A DNA stretch of 64,000 nucleotides from an uncultured Halanaerobiales bacterium (lineage in GTDB: Bacteria; Bacillota; Halanaerobiia; Halanaerobiales; M55B127). The notes below the pieces were generated by a model. It worked only from the letters and a program-made list of their open reading frames with translations, was not told where the DNA came from and searched no databases. The stretch is from the NCBI GenBank assembly GCA_913055675.1, contig CAJXKY010000009.1:1-64000 (forward strand), written 5' to 3'. This document shows, piece by piece, positions 53,082 to 62,525 of this stretch; the first letter of the stretch is position 1; each line of letters begins with the position of its first letter. Made by a program: the position numbers and the translations under genes.

Positions 53082-55481
53082 ATGTCTGAAAAAATTTCCT
53101 CTATTGCGATCGAAGAAAAAATGAAAGAAGCTTATTTAAACTATTCATTGAGTGTTATTGTTTCTCGTGCTCTGCCCGATGTTAGAGATGGTTTAAAACC
53201 GGTACATAGAAGGATTCTCTATGCTGCAAAAGAATTAGGATTAACTTTTGATAAGGACCACAAAAAATCTGCAAGAATTGTTGGTGAAGTATTAGGTAAA
53301 TACCATCCTCACGGAGATCAAACAGTTTATAATGCAATGGTCAGAATGGCCCAGGATTTCAATCAAAGGTATCCTCTAGTTGACGGACACGGTAATTTTG
53401 GTTCTGTGGACGGAGATTCACCAGCAGCAATGAGATATACTGAAGCAAAATTAACCGAACTATCAGACTATCTTTTAAAAGATATTGAAAAAGAAACAGT
53501 TAGTTTTAGTGAAAATTTTGATGGTAATTTAAAAGAACCTGATGTTGTTCCTTCCCGAGTTCCAAATCTTTTAATTAATGGTTCGAGTGGAATTGCAGTC
53601 GGGATGAGTACCGATATTCCTCCTCATAATTTAAATGAAGTTGCTGATGCTATTATTGCTTTAGTTAAAGATCCAGAACTTTCAATTGACGAAATTATTG
53701 ATAATCATATATCTGGTCCAGATTTCCCTACTGGTGGGACAATTGTTGGAAATGAAGGTATTAAAGAAGCATATAAAAAAGGTAAAGGCAAACTTAATGT
53801 AAGAGGAAAAACTAAAGTTGAAAATGTCGGTCGACATAAACAACTAGTTATCACAGAAATACCTTACCAGGTTAATAAATCTAAATTAATTGAAGAAATA
53901 GCTAAATATATTAGTAAAGGAAAATTGGAAGAAATAAGGGATTTACGCGATGAAACCGATAAAGAAGGGTTACGTATTGTTGTCGAATTGAAACAAGGTG
54001 CAGACGTTAATATAGTTCTTAACAGACTATATAAATACACCCGTCTTCAAAATAGTTATAGAATTAATCTATTAGCCCTAATTGATAATAAACCTGAGGT
54101 TATGAGTCTTTTAAAAATCTTGAAGTACTTTATTCGTTTCAGAAAAAAAGTAATTACCAAAAGAGCTAAATATGAACTTGAACAATTACAATCAAGATTT
54201 CATCTTTTAAAAGGTCTAATGAAAGCAATTGACAAATTAGATTTAGTGATCTCTATAATAAGGAATTCCGAGTCTACAAATGAAGCACATAAAAAATTGG
54301 TAGATGAACTAGATATTACCGATGAGCAAGCGAAAGCAATTTTAAATATGCAGCTTAGAAGATTGGTCGGAATGGAAATTGAAAAACTCGAAGCTGAAGT
54401 TAGTGAATTGAAAGAAAATATAAAGGACCTAAAACAAATATTAGGTAGTGAAAAGGAATTAAATCAGGTAATTATAGATGAACTCAAGGAAGTAAAAGAA
54501 AAATTTGGGGATGAAAGAAGAACTGAAATTATAAGTGATAAAAATAAAGCAGTAATTACTAAAGAGGATTTAATTAAAGAAAAAGAAGCTGTTATTTCTT
54601 ATTCATTAAGACAGAACATTAAAAGAAATTCAGATGAAAGCAATATGCGTTCTTCTAAAAATGATTATCTCTTAGAGTTAATGAAAGGTAGTTCTTATGA
54701 TAAGCTACTGTTCTTTACTGAAGGCGGTAAAGTCTACACGTTATCGATCCATGATATTGAGGAACATCACGGTTTATCTACTGGAGAACCGCTTAATAAG
54801 TATTTAAGAATACCAATGGATGAAACTATTGTAAAAGTGTTATGTTTAAATGATGATCTTAAAGAAGAATATATAGATATATTAACTGAACAAGGAAAAG
54901 TTAAAAGAACGATTGGAGAAGAATATGATTCCAATTATTCTTCTATAAATGCAATTAAGTTAGCGGATGGAGATAAAGTAATAGATGTAATTGAAAGTCA
55001 GGGAGGTAATGATTTAATTATTGGAACTGATAATGGAAAAACAATAAGATTTGAAGAGGATTCAGTCAGTAGTACAGGACGTTATACGATGGGAAGTTCT
55101 GGTATAAAACTAGATGAAAATAAAGCAATTTTTATGGATAAAGCAGATAATTATGATTACTTAGTATCCATTTCATCTGACGGAAAATCTAACAAAATTG
55201 CAGTAGATAACTTTACTAAACAAAATAGAAATGGTAAGGGTAGAAATACATCAAAATCTGGTAATTATGAGATGTATTCAATGTTCTTAGCTGATAAAGA
55301 GGATAAATTGTTACTTGTTACTGAAGAAAATAAAATGATAGAATTAGAAGTAAGTGATGTCTCTGAAACCCAAATGCCGGGTTATATGTATAAAATCAAA
55401 GAATATGATGATTCTGATAATATTAAAAATGTATATAAACTACCTAAAATAGAAACTAAAAAAGAAGAACTTGAAAAGTAA
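53082..55481 (+). CDS. gyrA: DNA gyrase (topoisomerase II) subunit A with altered quinolone-contact residues
   Basis: 799 residues. The catalytic tyrosine is Tyr119 (AAMRYTEAK) and the N-terminal DNA-binding core reads [18 protein letters not shown]. In the helix equivalent to the quinolone-resistance region, [19 protein letters not shown] has Gln80 and Asn84 where E. coli has Ser83 and Asp87. The C-terminal beta-pinwheel has a degenerate GyrA box (QNRNGKG, about 714-720, consensus QRRGGKG). Gyrase is preferred over topo IV because of the partner and box remnant, but a paralogous enzyme is possible. The ribosome site is AAAGGGG. Confidence 0.9.
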   Translation: MSEKISSIAIEEKMKEAYLNYSLSVIVSRALPDVRDGLKPVHRRILYAAKELGLTFDKDHKKSARIVGEVLGKYHPHGDQTVYNAMVRMAQDFNQRYPLVDGHGNFGSVDGDSPAAMRYTEAKLTELSDYLLKDIEKETVSFSENFDGNLKEPDVVPSRVPNLLINGSSGIAVGMSTDIPPHNLNEVADAIIALVKDPELSIDEIIDNHISGPDFPTGGTIVGNEGIKEAYKKGKGKLNVRGKTKVENVGRHKQLVITEIPYQVNKSKLIEEIAKYISKGKLEEIRDLRDETDKEGLRIVVELKQGADVNIVLNRLYKYTRLQNSYRINLLALIDNKPEVMSLLKILKYFIRFRKKVITKRAKYELEQLQSRFHLLKGLMKAIDKLDLVISIIRNSESTNEAHKKLVDELDITDEQAKAILNMQLRRLVGMEIEKLEAEVSELKENIKDLKQILGSEKELNQVIIDELKEVKEKFGDERRTEIISDKNKAVITKEDLIKEKEAVISYSLRQNIKRNSDESNMRSSKNDYLLELMKGSSYDKLLFFTEGGKVYTLSIHDIEEHHGLSTGEPLNKYLRIPMDETIVKVLCLNDDLKEEYIDILTEQGKVKRTIGEEYDSNYSSINAIKLADGDKVIDVIESQGGNDLIIGTDNGKTIRFEEDSVSSTGRYTMGSSGIKLDENKAIFMDKADNYDYLVSISSDGKSNKIAVDNFTKQNRNGKGRNTSKSGNYEMYSMFLADKEDKLLLVTEENKMIELEVSDVSETQMPGYMYKIKEYDDSDNIKNVYKLPKIETKKEELEK

Positions 55482-55502
55482 AATAGACAAAATAATAATA
55501 GG

Positions 55503-55541
55503 GAGGAATATACCTTTAGAAGGTGTATTCCTCTTTTTTTA
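55503..55541 (+). terminator. Intrinsic terminator after gyrA
   Basis: Arms GAGGAATATACCTT (55503-55516) and AAGGTGTATTCCTC (55520-55533), one wobble, three-base loop, then TTTTTTT. It overlaps the end of the convergent XRE gene. Confidence 0.85.
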
Positions 55542-55745
55542 ATTATCAGTTGATTTTTCATAGAGAAAAATATCTTCAATTTTAACATCAAAATATGTGG
55601 CTAATTTAAAGGCTAATGTTAAAGATGGTTCATATCTTTCCTTTTCTATTGAGATTATAGTTTGACGAGTTACGTCAACTTCTTCAGCTAATTCTTTTTG
55701 TGTTAAATCATACCTTGCTCGGAATACCTTCAGATTGTTTGTCAT
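55539..55745 (-). CDS. XRE-family helix-turn-helix regulator
   Basis: 68 residues, a single HTH_3 domain: NLKVFRARYDLTQKELAEEV with DVTRQTIISIEKERYEPSL as the recognition half and FDVKIEDIFLYE at the end. The ATG at 55745 follows GGTGGG. Small XRE proteins of this type are commonly cotranscribed with a membrane protein they regulate; here DUF2178 precedes it ten bases upstream. Confidence 0.92.
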   Translation of the reverse strand: MTNNLKVFRARYDLTQKELAEEVDVTRQTIISIEKERYEPSLTLAFKLATYFDVKIEDIFLYEKSTDN

Positions 55746-55755
55746 CGAAACCCAC

Positions 55756-56136
55756 CTACATTTTTCTTTCAAGATAGGCAAAAAATATTATATATAAAAT
55801 AAGAATAAACGAAATACTGGTTAGGATAGTGTGAGAGATTATCATTTGTATCTCTCCACCCGCTATGTATAACCAAAGCCCTATTACTGTACCAAGTAAT
55901 GAATAGATCACGACAGCATTTCTCATAGCTTTTCTTCCAATTGTTTTATCCCTTTCGTCTTCAATTACCTCTTCTACTTGAGTCTTAGACCACATTATAA
56001 AAGGTACACCTATTCCTACTACAACAAGAGGGATTATTAAACCTCCAATAAAAATACTAAATCCAAACGAAGCACCTACTATTATAGGAAACATCTTTCC
56101 TATTTTTTCATATGTTTCTTTTTTCAAATTGATCAC
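55756..56136 (-). CDS. DUF2178-type membrane protein
   Basis: 126 residues with four membrane spans. The central cytoplasmic loop EDERDKTIGRKAMRNAVVIY is the family hallmark (ERDxxIxxKA). The family occurs next to a small XRE regulator, as here, and its function is unknown. The start is GTG at 56136, six bases after GAGG. The pair forms a two-gene operon. Confidence 0.8.
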   Translation of the reverse strand: MINLKKETYEKIGKMFPIIVGASFGFSIFIGGLIIPLVVVGIGVPFIMWSKTQVEEVIEDERDKTIGRKAMRNAVVIYSLLGTVIGLWLYIAGGEIQMIISHTILTSISFILILYIIFFAYLERKM

Positions 56137-56250
56137 TCTCTTCCTCTTAAATTTTATTAGTAAATATTTTAAAAAGATTAAATATAATATTTACTATATA
56201 TATTGTAAAGCAAAATTTACTTAATGTCAATTAAACTTTACATATTAATT

Positions 56251-56277
56251 AAAAAAAGGGGGCAATGCCCCCTTTTT
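56251..56277 (-). terminator. Intrinsic terminator after alkaline phosphatase
   Basis: GGGGGC, a three-base loop, GCCCCC, flanked by A and T runs, so it could work in both directions. It lies just beyond the phosphatase stop on the minus strand. Confidence 0.85.
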
Positions 56278-56300
56278 AGTTTTATTGTATCTATAGAAAA

Positions 56301-57653
56301 TTAATTTCCAGGTTTAAATGCATCAAATAGTACCTGGTGAAATTCTGTATTATCTAATACATCGTTAAATTCATTAGATTCAGGACCAAAGGCAAAAATT
56401 GGTACTGAATTAAGTGTGTGTCCACCAGTTGAAGAGTCTGCTCTAATATCAGCAGGTAAGACACCAGCACTATATTCTGATGCTATTACTGAACCAATTT
56501 CCCATCCAATCATATATTGATAGTACATATTCCCTTCATTGTTGATTATTGATTGGTTAAATTCTTTTGCTTCTTTGTCAGTCATTTCAACATTAGCATA
56601 TTCAGCAAATACATCTTTAATACTTTCTATTGTCATGCCAGGTTCGCCTTCTTTTTCTACCATCTGGCCTGCCATGTATTCAGGTGAAACTTCGATATTC
56701 ATTAAAGCTTCTTTATTGATAGGCTCAGTAACTGAGAAGCCCATTGTTTCATGGTCTGCAACAACTACGACCATAGTATTTCCATTTTTCTTAGCCCAGT
56801 TAACTGCATATTCAACAGTTTCATCAAATTCTAGAGTTTCAGCAACAACACCTGGAATGTCTGCAGCATGAGCGGCGTGGTCAATACGAGCCCCTTCACT
56901 CATTAAGAAGAAACCATTTTCATTACGGGAAAGAATATTGACAGCTTTTTTAGTCATTTCTTTTAAGGAAGGTTCTTTTGAATTTAAATCATCACGATCA
57001 AGTTTATAGTTCATATAGGAGTCATTGAACAGGCCTAATAATTTATTATTTGAAGCCTGTGCATTTGCTAATTCATTTTGATTGGTTACATAATCATAAC
57101 CCATGTCTTGTGCTTGAGCTACAACATCTTCTTCTTCAGTAAATTCATCTGCTCCACCACCAAGGACTACATCTACATCATTATTTAAAATAGCTTTTGC
57201 AATTGCTACTTCATTGTCTCTGCTTTTAGCAGATACAGAAAATGCAGCTGGAGTTGCATCAGTTACTTTGTTTGTACTAATGATACCGGTAGATTTATTT
57301 AGAGTTTCTGCATAATCTAAAATAGAATCTAATTCAGCACCATTAGGTGACATACCTACCATACCATTTTTAGTTTTATGACCAGTAGCCATTGCGGTAC
57401 CAGCTGCAGCTGAATCTGGAACACCTTGAGTAGAACTTGTCATCATCATACCTATATTTGGTAACTGCATCAGTTCTAATTGACCATCTTTATCTTCTGA
57501 CATGTATCTTGCCATATCGATTTGACCTTGTCCAAGACCATCACCAATTAAGACGATCATATTTTTTACTTCTGCTTGTGCTCCTGCTGTTAAAGCAAGT
57601 GAAAATGTTAAAAATAATGTTAAGACTAGTAAGCCCTTCTTATTTTTTAGCAT
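56301..57653 (-). CDS. Secreted alkaline phosphatase
   Basis: 450 residues. Signal peptide 1-27 (ending GAQAEV). The metal site begins MIVLIGDGLGQGQID, the active-site Ser motif is GVPDSAAAGTAMATG, then LMSEGARIDHAAHAAD and VVADHETMGF, and STGGHTLNSVPIFAFGP near the C-terminus. Zn/Mg-dependent hydrolysis of phosphomonoesters outside the cytoplasm supplies phosphate. A perfect GGAGG site precedes the ATG. It is monocistronic, with its own terminator. Confidence 0.96.
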   Translation of the reverse strand: MLKNKKGLLVLTLFLTFSLALTAGAQAEVKNMIVLIGDGLGQGQIDMARYMSEDKDGQLELMQLPNIGMMMTSSTQGVPDSAAAGTAMATGHKTKNGMVGMSPNGAELDSILDYAETLNKSTGIISTNKVTDATPAAFSVSAKSRDNEVAIAKAILNNDVDVVLGGGADEFTEEEDVVAQAQDMGYDYVTNQNELANAQASNNKLLGLFNDSYMNYKLDRDDLNSKEPSLKEMTKKAVNILSRNENGFFLMSEGARIDHAAHAADIPGVVAETLEFDETVEYAVNWAKKNGNTMVVVVADHETMGFSVTEPINKEALMNIEVSPEYMAGQMVEKEGEPGMTIESIKDVFAEYANVEMTDKEAKEFNQSIINNEGNMYYQYMIGWEIGSVIASEYSAGVLPADIRADSSTGGHTLNSVPIFAFGPESNEFNDVLDNTEFHQVLFDAFKPGN

Positions 57654-57744
57654 AAATTTTTTCCTCCTTGAATTATTTTATTAATACTTCCAATATTATT
57701 TATTAAATAAAATCCAGTATTTTCCTCTTGTTAATTTACACAAA

Positions 57745-57800
57745 TTTCTTTATTTAAAAAATAAAAAGCATGTAAACTAAGTTATAGCTTACATGCTTTT
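57745..57800 (-). terminator. Intrinsic terminator ending the envelope operon
   Basis: Arms AAAAGCATGTAA (57764-57775) and TTACATGCTTTT (57789-57800), with inner CTA/TAG pairs and a T-rich tail on the minus strand, 24 bases after the hydrolase stop. Confidence 0.8.
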
Positions 57801-57823
57801 ATGATCTATTCAATTTTATCGTT

Positions 57824-58444
57824 CTATTTTGCAAATATATGGTTTCCTATTCTAACAGTAACCTCATAACGATCGAAAGCTTCAGGATTTTCTGATTTAT
57901 CAGGGTTAAAGAAGAACAAGGCACCTTGTGAAGGGTCTTCACCATTTATGGCTCTTCTTGCAGCTCTGTATGCACTTTGATTAGGAGCTAAGTTGATTTG
58001 TCCATTATTAACACTCATAAATTGATTAGATTGATATAAAACACCTTCAATTGTATTAGGAAATTTTGGACTTTCCATCCTATTAACTATAACTGCTCCC
58101 ACTGCAACTTGTCCTTCAAAAGATTCTCCTCTAGCTTCTGCATGAATTACTTTTGCCAAAAGTTCTACGTTTATAGAATCTATTTCAATATCATAATCTC
58201 TACTATTATTATTAAGATCAGTTGTATCAACTTCTGATTCTACTAAATTATCATTATCAGTTGTTTCAAATAACATATATAGTACAAAGGCTATACCTAA
58301 ACCTGTTATAAGGTCATTTTTTTCAAGACCGGCCGCCTCTGTTTTAGGAGTAAGAATTGGATTGGTAAAAACTACTGAGTTTATCATAACTGCAAATAGA
58401 ATAATTAATAAGATAGAAGTTGATTTTATTAAAATACTTTTCAT
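57824..58444 (-). CDS. SleB/CwlJ-family cell wall hydrolase
   Basis: 206 residues. An N-terminal signal anchor (about 9-28), an acidic linker, and a Hydrolase_2 domain (about 80-206): LLAKVIHAEARGESFEGQVAVGAVIVNRM with the catalytic Glu in HAEARGE, then NQFMSVNNG and SAYRAARRAING. These enzymes act as lytic transglycosylase or amidase on peptidoglycan; SleB/CwlJ act in spore cortex, but many vegetative homologues exist. The ATG starts one base after the SLH gene stop, so the two are translationally coupled; the role may be envelope remodelling rather than germination. Confidence 0.9.
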   Translation of the reverse strand: MKSILIKSTSILLIILFAVMINSVVFTNPILTPKTEAAGLEKNDLITGLGIAFVLYMLFETTDNDNLVESEVDTTDLNNNSRDYDIEIDSINVELLAKVIHAEARGESFEGQVAVGAVIVNRMESPKFPNTIEGVLYQSNQFMSVNNGQINLAPNQSAYRAARRAINGEDPSQGALFFFNPDKSENPEAFDRYEVTVRIGNHIFAK

Positions 58445-58445
58445 A

Positions 58446-59267
58446 TTAGCTACCCAGTAATAGTGCTAGTAGAACTGCAGCACCTAAATATAATGTAGTT
58501 TGGTTTCCTTTAAGTTGACCTTCTTCTTCCTCACTTGTTAATTGAGTAAGTTGATCATTATTTTCATTTACATTTTGCTGCAATTCTTGTAATCTGCCTT
58601 GTAAGGTATTAACTTTAGATTCTAAAGCAGAATTTCTATCTTTCAATTCCTGAATATCAGTTCCCTGTAATTCAGTTCTTAATTCTTCTATTTTTTGGTC
58701 TTTCTCAGTTAATTTTTGATTTGTAGTAGATAAATCTTCTTCTAAGGTTTTAACTTTATTACCTAATTCATCTACTCTATTATTTAATTCACTAAGAGTT
58801 GCAATTTCATCAAGTATTTGTCTTACTTCTTCTTGTACACTTGAGAGTTTTTCGTTTGCTTTTCCAATTTCTTCATCTTGTATTACATTTTTTTTCTGAA
58901 CTTGATTTAAATTTTTAGAAAAAGCATTTTGTTTGTTTGCTATATCAACTAATTCGTCTCTAAAATCTAAGGATAATTCTCTTAAAGTATCAACATCATC
59001 TTCACTCATTTCAGTATCACCAGCTGCTACATCGTTAAGCATTCTTGCTATAATTTCAGCAAGTTCATATCTGCTAACCTTATTTGTGCCTTTAAAAGTA
59101 TCATCTTCATATAAGGATAAGTAACCTTTTTCGACTAATAAATTGACACTATCGTACGCCCAATGGCTTTCTGGGACATCTTTTATTTCAGCACCTAGGG
59201 CAGAAAATGAAAACAGCATTGTAAATATCACAGTAATAACTATGAAACTACTATTAAATCTTCTCAT
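58446..59267 (-). CDS. SLH-domain coiled-coil protein with C-terminal hydrophobic anchor (Omp-alpha-like)
   Basis: 273 residues: signal peptide 1-26, one SLH domain (about 28-78, DVPESHWAYDSVNLLVEKGY and KVSRYELAEIIARML), a long heptad-rich coiled coil (about 90-245), and a C-terminal hydrophobic segment (LYLGAAVLLALLLGS) ending the protein. SLH domains bind secondary-polymer-decorated peptidoglycan. This order matches Omp-alpha of Thermotoga, which spans the periplasm and anchors the outer membrane. The ribosome site is AAAGGAGGA, seven bases after the upstream gene stop. Confidence 0.85.
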   Translation of the reverse strand: MRRFNSSFIVITVIFTMLFSFSALGAEIKDVPESHWAYDSVNLLVEKGYLSLYEDDTFKGTNKVSRYELAEIIARMLNDVAAGDTEMSEDDVDTLRELSLDFRDELVDIANKQNAFSKNLNQVQKKNVIQDEEIGKANEKLSSVQEEVRQILDEIATLSELNNRVDELGNKVKTLEEDLSTTNQKLTEKDQKIEELRTELQGTDIQELKDRNSALESKVNTLQGRLQELQQNVNENNDQLTQLTSEEEEGQLKGNQTTLYLGAAVLLALLLGS

Positions 59268-59274
59268 CTTAAAA

Positions 59275-61254
59275 CTATTCCTCCTTTAAATTTTCAAAAA
59301 TTATATTTATTTCATTATCATTTTGATTAAAAGCTTGGAGCTTACTAATTTGTAAATTAAGTGGATTATCATTCTTTTTACTAAACTGGATAGTACCTAT
59401 TACACCACTACTTTCAGAATCAGGAAGAGTTTCATTAAAATTAATTTTGCCCTTAGAAGTAATGGGGTCTTCCCATAAGATTATTTTATTATTTTGTACA
59501 AACATGTCACCTGGGAATATATAATTAATATCATAACCATCCGGATTATAATCCAATTCCAAATTAATGTTATTTACTTGGGAAAGATTTTCACCTATTA
59601 TATTGTAAGTTAGGTAATCTTCACTGAACTCAACTTTTTCTAAATAAATATATGGTTCTAGTTTTGGAATATCAAGATTCTCCCGTCTGGTTTTACTATA
59701 ATTATTTAGACCATTTACATTAATGGAATAAGGCAATTCTCCAGTAACATTTAAAACTTTTACAGACCAATTTACATTAATACTTTCACCACTTTGAAGA
59801 TAACCTAAATATTTTTTATTGACCTCTTTTTCAGAAAAGGTTAATCCAGGTGGTAATGCTAATTCTGTTTTTGCATCAAATAAGGTAGAACCACCAATAT
59901 TAGTAAATTTTACTTGAAGGTCAAATGGATTTGGTAATATTTTACCTTTTTCTTTTCTTAAATCTTCATCTAACATAATTTCAGTTTCAATCATTGGCGG
60001 ACCAACGAAAGTAATATTTCTTTGTACTTCATTAGAATCCGTATTATCAGCGGTGACTCGAACTGTATAGGTCATATTACCCGGTATTTCTTCTCCGGAA
60101 ACTCCCACTTCCCAATTGACTTGGGCAGTATCTTTAGATTCTAAATCGCCAATTTCTTTGATAATTTTATTACGGGTCTTGAATTGTTCAGGTAGTTCAA
60201 TTTCTACTTTAACATTTTCTGCATTGATTTCTGATGTATTTTCAATATAAGCTACTACAGGAAAATATTGATTATTTTCATCAAATGTGAATTCGGCAGG
60301 TGAAGTGACACCTAAGGCTAATAATCCTGGTACACTCTTTATTCCACCTAAACCGTAATTTGTAACATAAGTTACTTCTTCATTCGGTTTAAGAATTTTT
60401 GGTTCCCACATCATAGCTATTGCACTATCAATTTCATATTCACCTTTTCGAACAAATTCTTCACCAGGATTGAAATCAAAGTTCCAAACCCTATCAGCCA
60501 AACTTCCCCAATCAGAAAAGTATACTTTATCGGGGGCAGTGACTCCAGGACCTTTAAAAGTTCCCTGAGATGTTACAGTAGGATTACTTATACTATCAAA
60601 GGCTTGCCAGAAGATGGGAAGTTCATCTTGTAAGTAAAGGTTATCTGTTGTAACTGCATTTTCTGCAAGTCTAAACGGAGCCCCATCATTTTGGCCTAGC
60701 ATCGTATCAAGCATAATTCTTAAGCCAACTTCTTTTTCCTGATTACTAGTATTAACTAGCCGATATTTGATTTGAGCTGTATCAGATAATCCTGTTGTAC
60801 TGCTTTTTACTATAGAAAGTATTTGTTCTACTTTTATATCATCTATTAGTGAACTGGTATAAATTTGATCATTTCTAACAACAGGTTCTTCAGTTACTTC
60901 GCCGTAATTAGCACCTTCACCAGCTCTTCTTCTGGTTGATCCTCCAAAAACATGATTTACATTATTTACCTTAATGGTTGTATAAGAAGTCCATGGTTTA
61001 GGTCTTCCATAAACTAGAGGTTTGTTTTCATCTCCGGTCTCCATGGGTGCGCCTCCGGTTGTTTCTATTGCAAAACGACCTTTTGCATTATCATCTTGAT
61101 TTATTACAATTACTATATAATCATTACCCAATCTAAGATTACCATTATTATCTACTTCATTAAAAACATCAGCTTGAGCAGACGTAATAAGAGAAGTAAA
61201 CAATAATGAAATGAGTAAAAATGTAGTTAATATTAATCTTTGTCTTTTCTTCAA
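59275..61254 (-). CDS. Large secreted beta-rich protein of unknown function
   Basis: 659 residues. Signal peptide 1-28 (ITSAQA end). An N-terminal domain (about 30-330) is unlike any family I recognise. Two or three CARDB/DUF11-like immunoglobulin-fold modules follow (about 330-540, e.g. NTSEINAENVKVEIELPE, then FTNIGGSTLFDAKTELALPP), and a C-terminal region (about 540-659) has a cohesin-like LELDYNPDGYDINYIFPG. It is probably periplasmic or surface-exposed. The start is TTG at 61254 after GGGAGG. It is embedded between tonB and the SLH gene, so it likely works with them. Confidence 0.7.
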   Translation of the reverse strand: MKKRQRLILTTFLLISLLFTSLITSAQADVFNEVDNNGNLRLGNDYIVIVINQDDNAKGRFAIETTGGAPMETGDENKPLVYGRPKPWTSYTTIKVNNVNHVFGGSTRRRAGEGANYGEVTEEPVVRNDQIYTSSLIDDIKVEQILSIVKSSTTGLSDTAQIKYRLVNTSNQEKEVGLRIMLDTMLGQNDGAPFRLAENAVTTDNLYLQDELPIFWQAFDSISNPTVTSQGTFKGPGVTAPDKVYFSDWGSLADRVWNFDFNPGEEFVRKGEYEIDSAIAMMWEPKILKPNEEVTYVTNYGLGGIKSVPGLLALGVTSPAEFTFDENNQYFPVVAYIENTSEINAENVKVEIELPEQFKTRNKIIKEIGDLESKDTAQVNWEVGVSGEEIPGNMTYTVRVTADNTDSNEVQRNITFVGPPMIETEIMLDEDLRKEKGKILPNPFDLQVKFTNIGGSTLFDAKTELALPPGLTFSEKEVNKKYLGYLQSGESINVNWSVKVLNVTGELPYSINVNGLNNYSKTRRENLDIPKLEPYIYLEKVEFSEDYLTYNIIGENLSQVNNINLELDYNPDGYDINYIFPGDMFVQNNKIILWEDPITSKGKINFNETLPDSESSGVIGTIQFSKKNDNPLNLQISKLQAFNQNDNEINIIFENLKEE

Positions 61255-61275
61255 TGATTAAACCTCCCGACTTAA

Positions 61276-62109
61276 TTAGAGAAAGTTTACGCTGCCAATT
61301 TCAACATTGACATTGGGATTACCACTATCATCAATATTAAAATCTACGGTAACATCTATCTGATATCTTTGCTCATAACTTTTAAATTCCCATCCGTTTT
61401 CTATTGTTAACCTTGCATTTCTATCCATACTATCAATATTGCTTGAATTAGTTACTATTATATTTTCTAATTCACCATTTTGATTTACTTTAACGCTTAG
61501 ACCAACTTTTCCACTTTGAGCTTCACTTACCAGATACTTGGGGTATACTGGTTTGGGAGATAAGCCAATTAATTCCCCAGCAGTTGGTGGGGGCGGAGGT
61601 GAAGGTTCCGGTTCTGGTTCAGGCTCAGGTTCAGGCTCAGTTTCTTCTGTTTCCTGCTCTCCCTGGGTTTCTTGTTGTTCGACTTCTATTTCAGTATCGC
61701 TTTCTTCACTTGTTATTACTTCCTGTTCTTGATTGGTTTCAGTTTCTTCCACCTGCTCTTCTGTTTTATTTTCTTGAGCTATTTCTATATTTTGGTCATT
61801 AGTTTGTTCTTCTGGTTCCGGTTCTGGTTCAGGCTCAGGTTCAGGTTCGGGTTCTGGTTTTGGTTCTTCTTGAGGTTCTTCGGGTTCTTCCGGAGCCTCT
61901 TGTTCAGGCTCTGGTTCTTGTTGTTCTTGAGTTTCATTTGATTGAGATCTATAATCTACATATTGTACATAACCAAAATTATCACCAGAAGCTTCTTCTT
62001 CACTAAAACCCTGTAGAAAACCAAAAGGGAAAAAATAAAAAACAAGAAGGTGGAATATTAATGATATTATTACATACAGGAATAATCTGTTCCTGTCATT
62101 ATTGATCAT
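61276..62109 (-). CDS. tonB: TonB-family energy transducer
   Basis: 277 residues: an N-terminal membrane anchor (about 9-30), a very acidic Pro/Glu-rich spacer with two EPEPEP tracts (about 60-100 and 155-175), and a C-terminal TonB domain (PVYPKYLVSEAQSGKVGLSV to RYQIDVTVDFN). Powered by ExbB-ExbD, it transmits proton-motive force to outer-membrane receptors. Its presence implies a diderm envelope. The ATG follows AGGTGG and lies 11 bases after exbD. No TonB-dependent receptor is in the window. Confidence 0.9.
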   Translation of the reverse strand: MINNDRNRLFLYVIISLIFHLLVFYFFPFGFLQGFSEEEASGDNFGYVQYVDYRSQSNETQEQQEPEPEQEAPEEPEEPQEEPKPEPEPEPEPEPEPEPEEQTNDQNIEIAQENKTEEQVEETETNQEQEVITSEESDTEIEVEQQETQGEQETEETEPEPEPEPEPEPSPPPPPTAGELIGLSPKPVYPKYLVSEAQSGKVGLSVKVNQNGELENIIVTNSSNIDSMDRNARLTIENGWEFKSYEQRYQIDVTVDFNIDDSGNPNVNVEIGSVNFL

Positions 62110-62120
62110 ACTAACACCAC

Positions 62121-62525
62121 CTAATTTTCTTTCTTTTCTGCTGCTAAGGCAAGATTATATATTCCAACTTGTCTTACACTATCCATTACTGTGACAACAT
62201 CACTATATTTAGTTGCACTGTCAGCATTTATAATAACTACTAGATTATTATTATTTTGATATTTTTCTTTGGCTAGTTCACTAATTTTTGCAATCGGGAG
62301 ATTTTCTTCTTGATAGAAAAATTCACCCTCTTTAGTTATATTAACAACAAAATTTTCCTGTTTTTGTTCAGTTACAGTAACAGCTTTGGGTAATTGCATT
62401 TCCATTCCATATGGATTAGTTCTAAAAGATGTAAACAACATAAAAAATACCAATAAGAAAAAGATAACATCAATCATTGGAATGATGTTTATTGATGTTT
62501 TCTTTTTATGTGTAGGTTTGAACAT
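62121..62525 (-). CDS. exbD: ExbD/TolR-family motor stator protein
   Basis: 134 residues with a short cytoplasmic tail, one span (IPMIDVIFFLLVFFMLFTSF) carrying the proton-path Asp, and a periplasmic domain of ExbD type (EENLPIAKISEL, VVIINADSATKYSDVV). The ATG at 62525 follows AGGAGTG and overlaps exbB by 20 bases; longer in-frame starts upstream are disfavoured. ExbD dimers gate ion flow with ExbB. Confidence 0.94.
   Translation of the reverse strand: MFKPTHKKKTSINIIPMIDVIFFLLVFFMLFTSFRTNPYGMEMQLPKAVTVTEQKQENFVVNITKEGEFFYQEENLPIAKISELAKEKYQNNNNLVVIINADSATKYSDVVTVMDSVRQVGIYNLALAAEKKEN

Noticed and set aside
61538-61941. Long plus-strand frames rich in Gly-Ser or Phe/Leu opposite tonB.
   Set aside because: They are the antisense of the EPEPEP repeat DNA, with no ribosome site and overlapping several frames.
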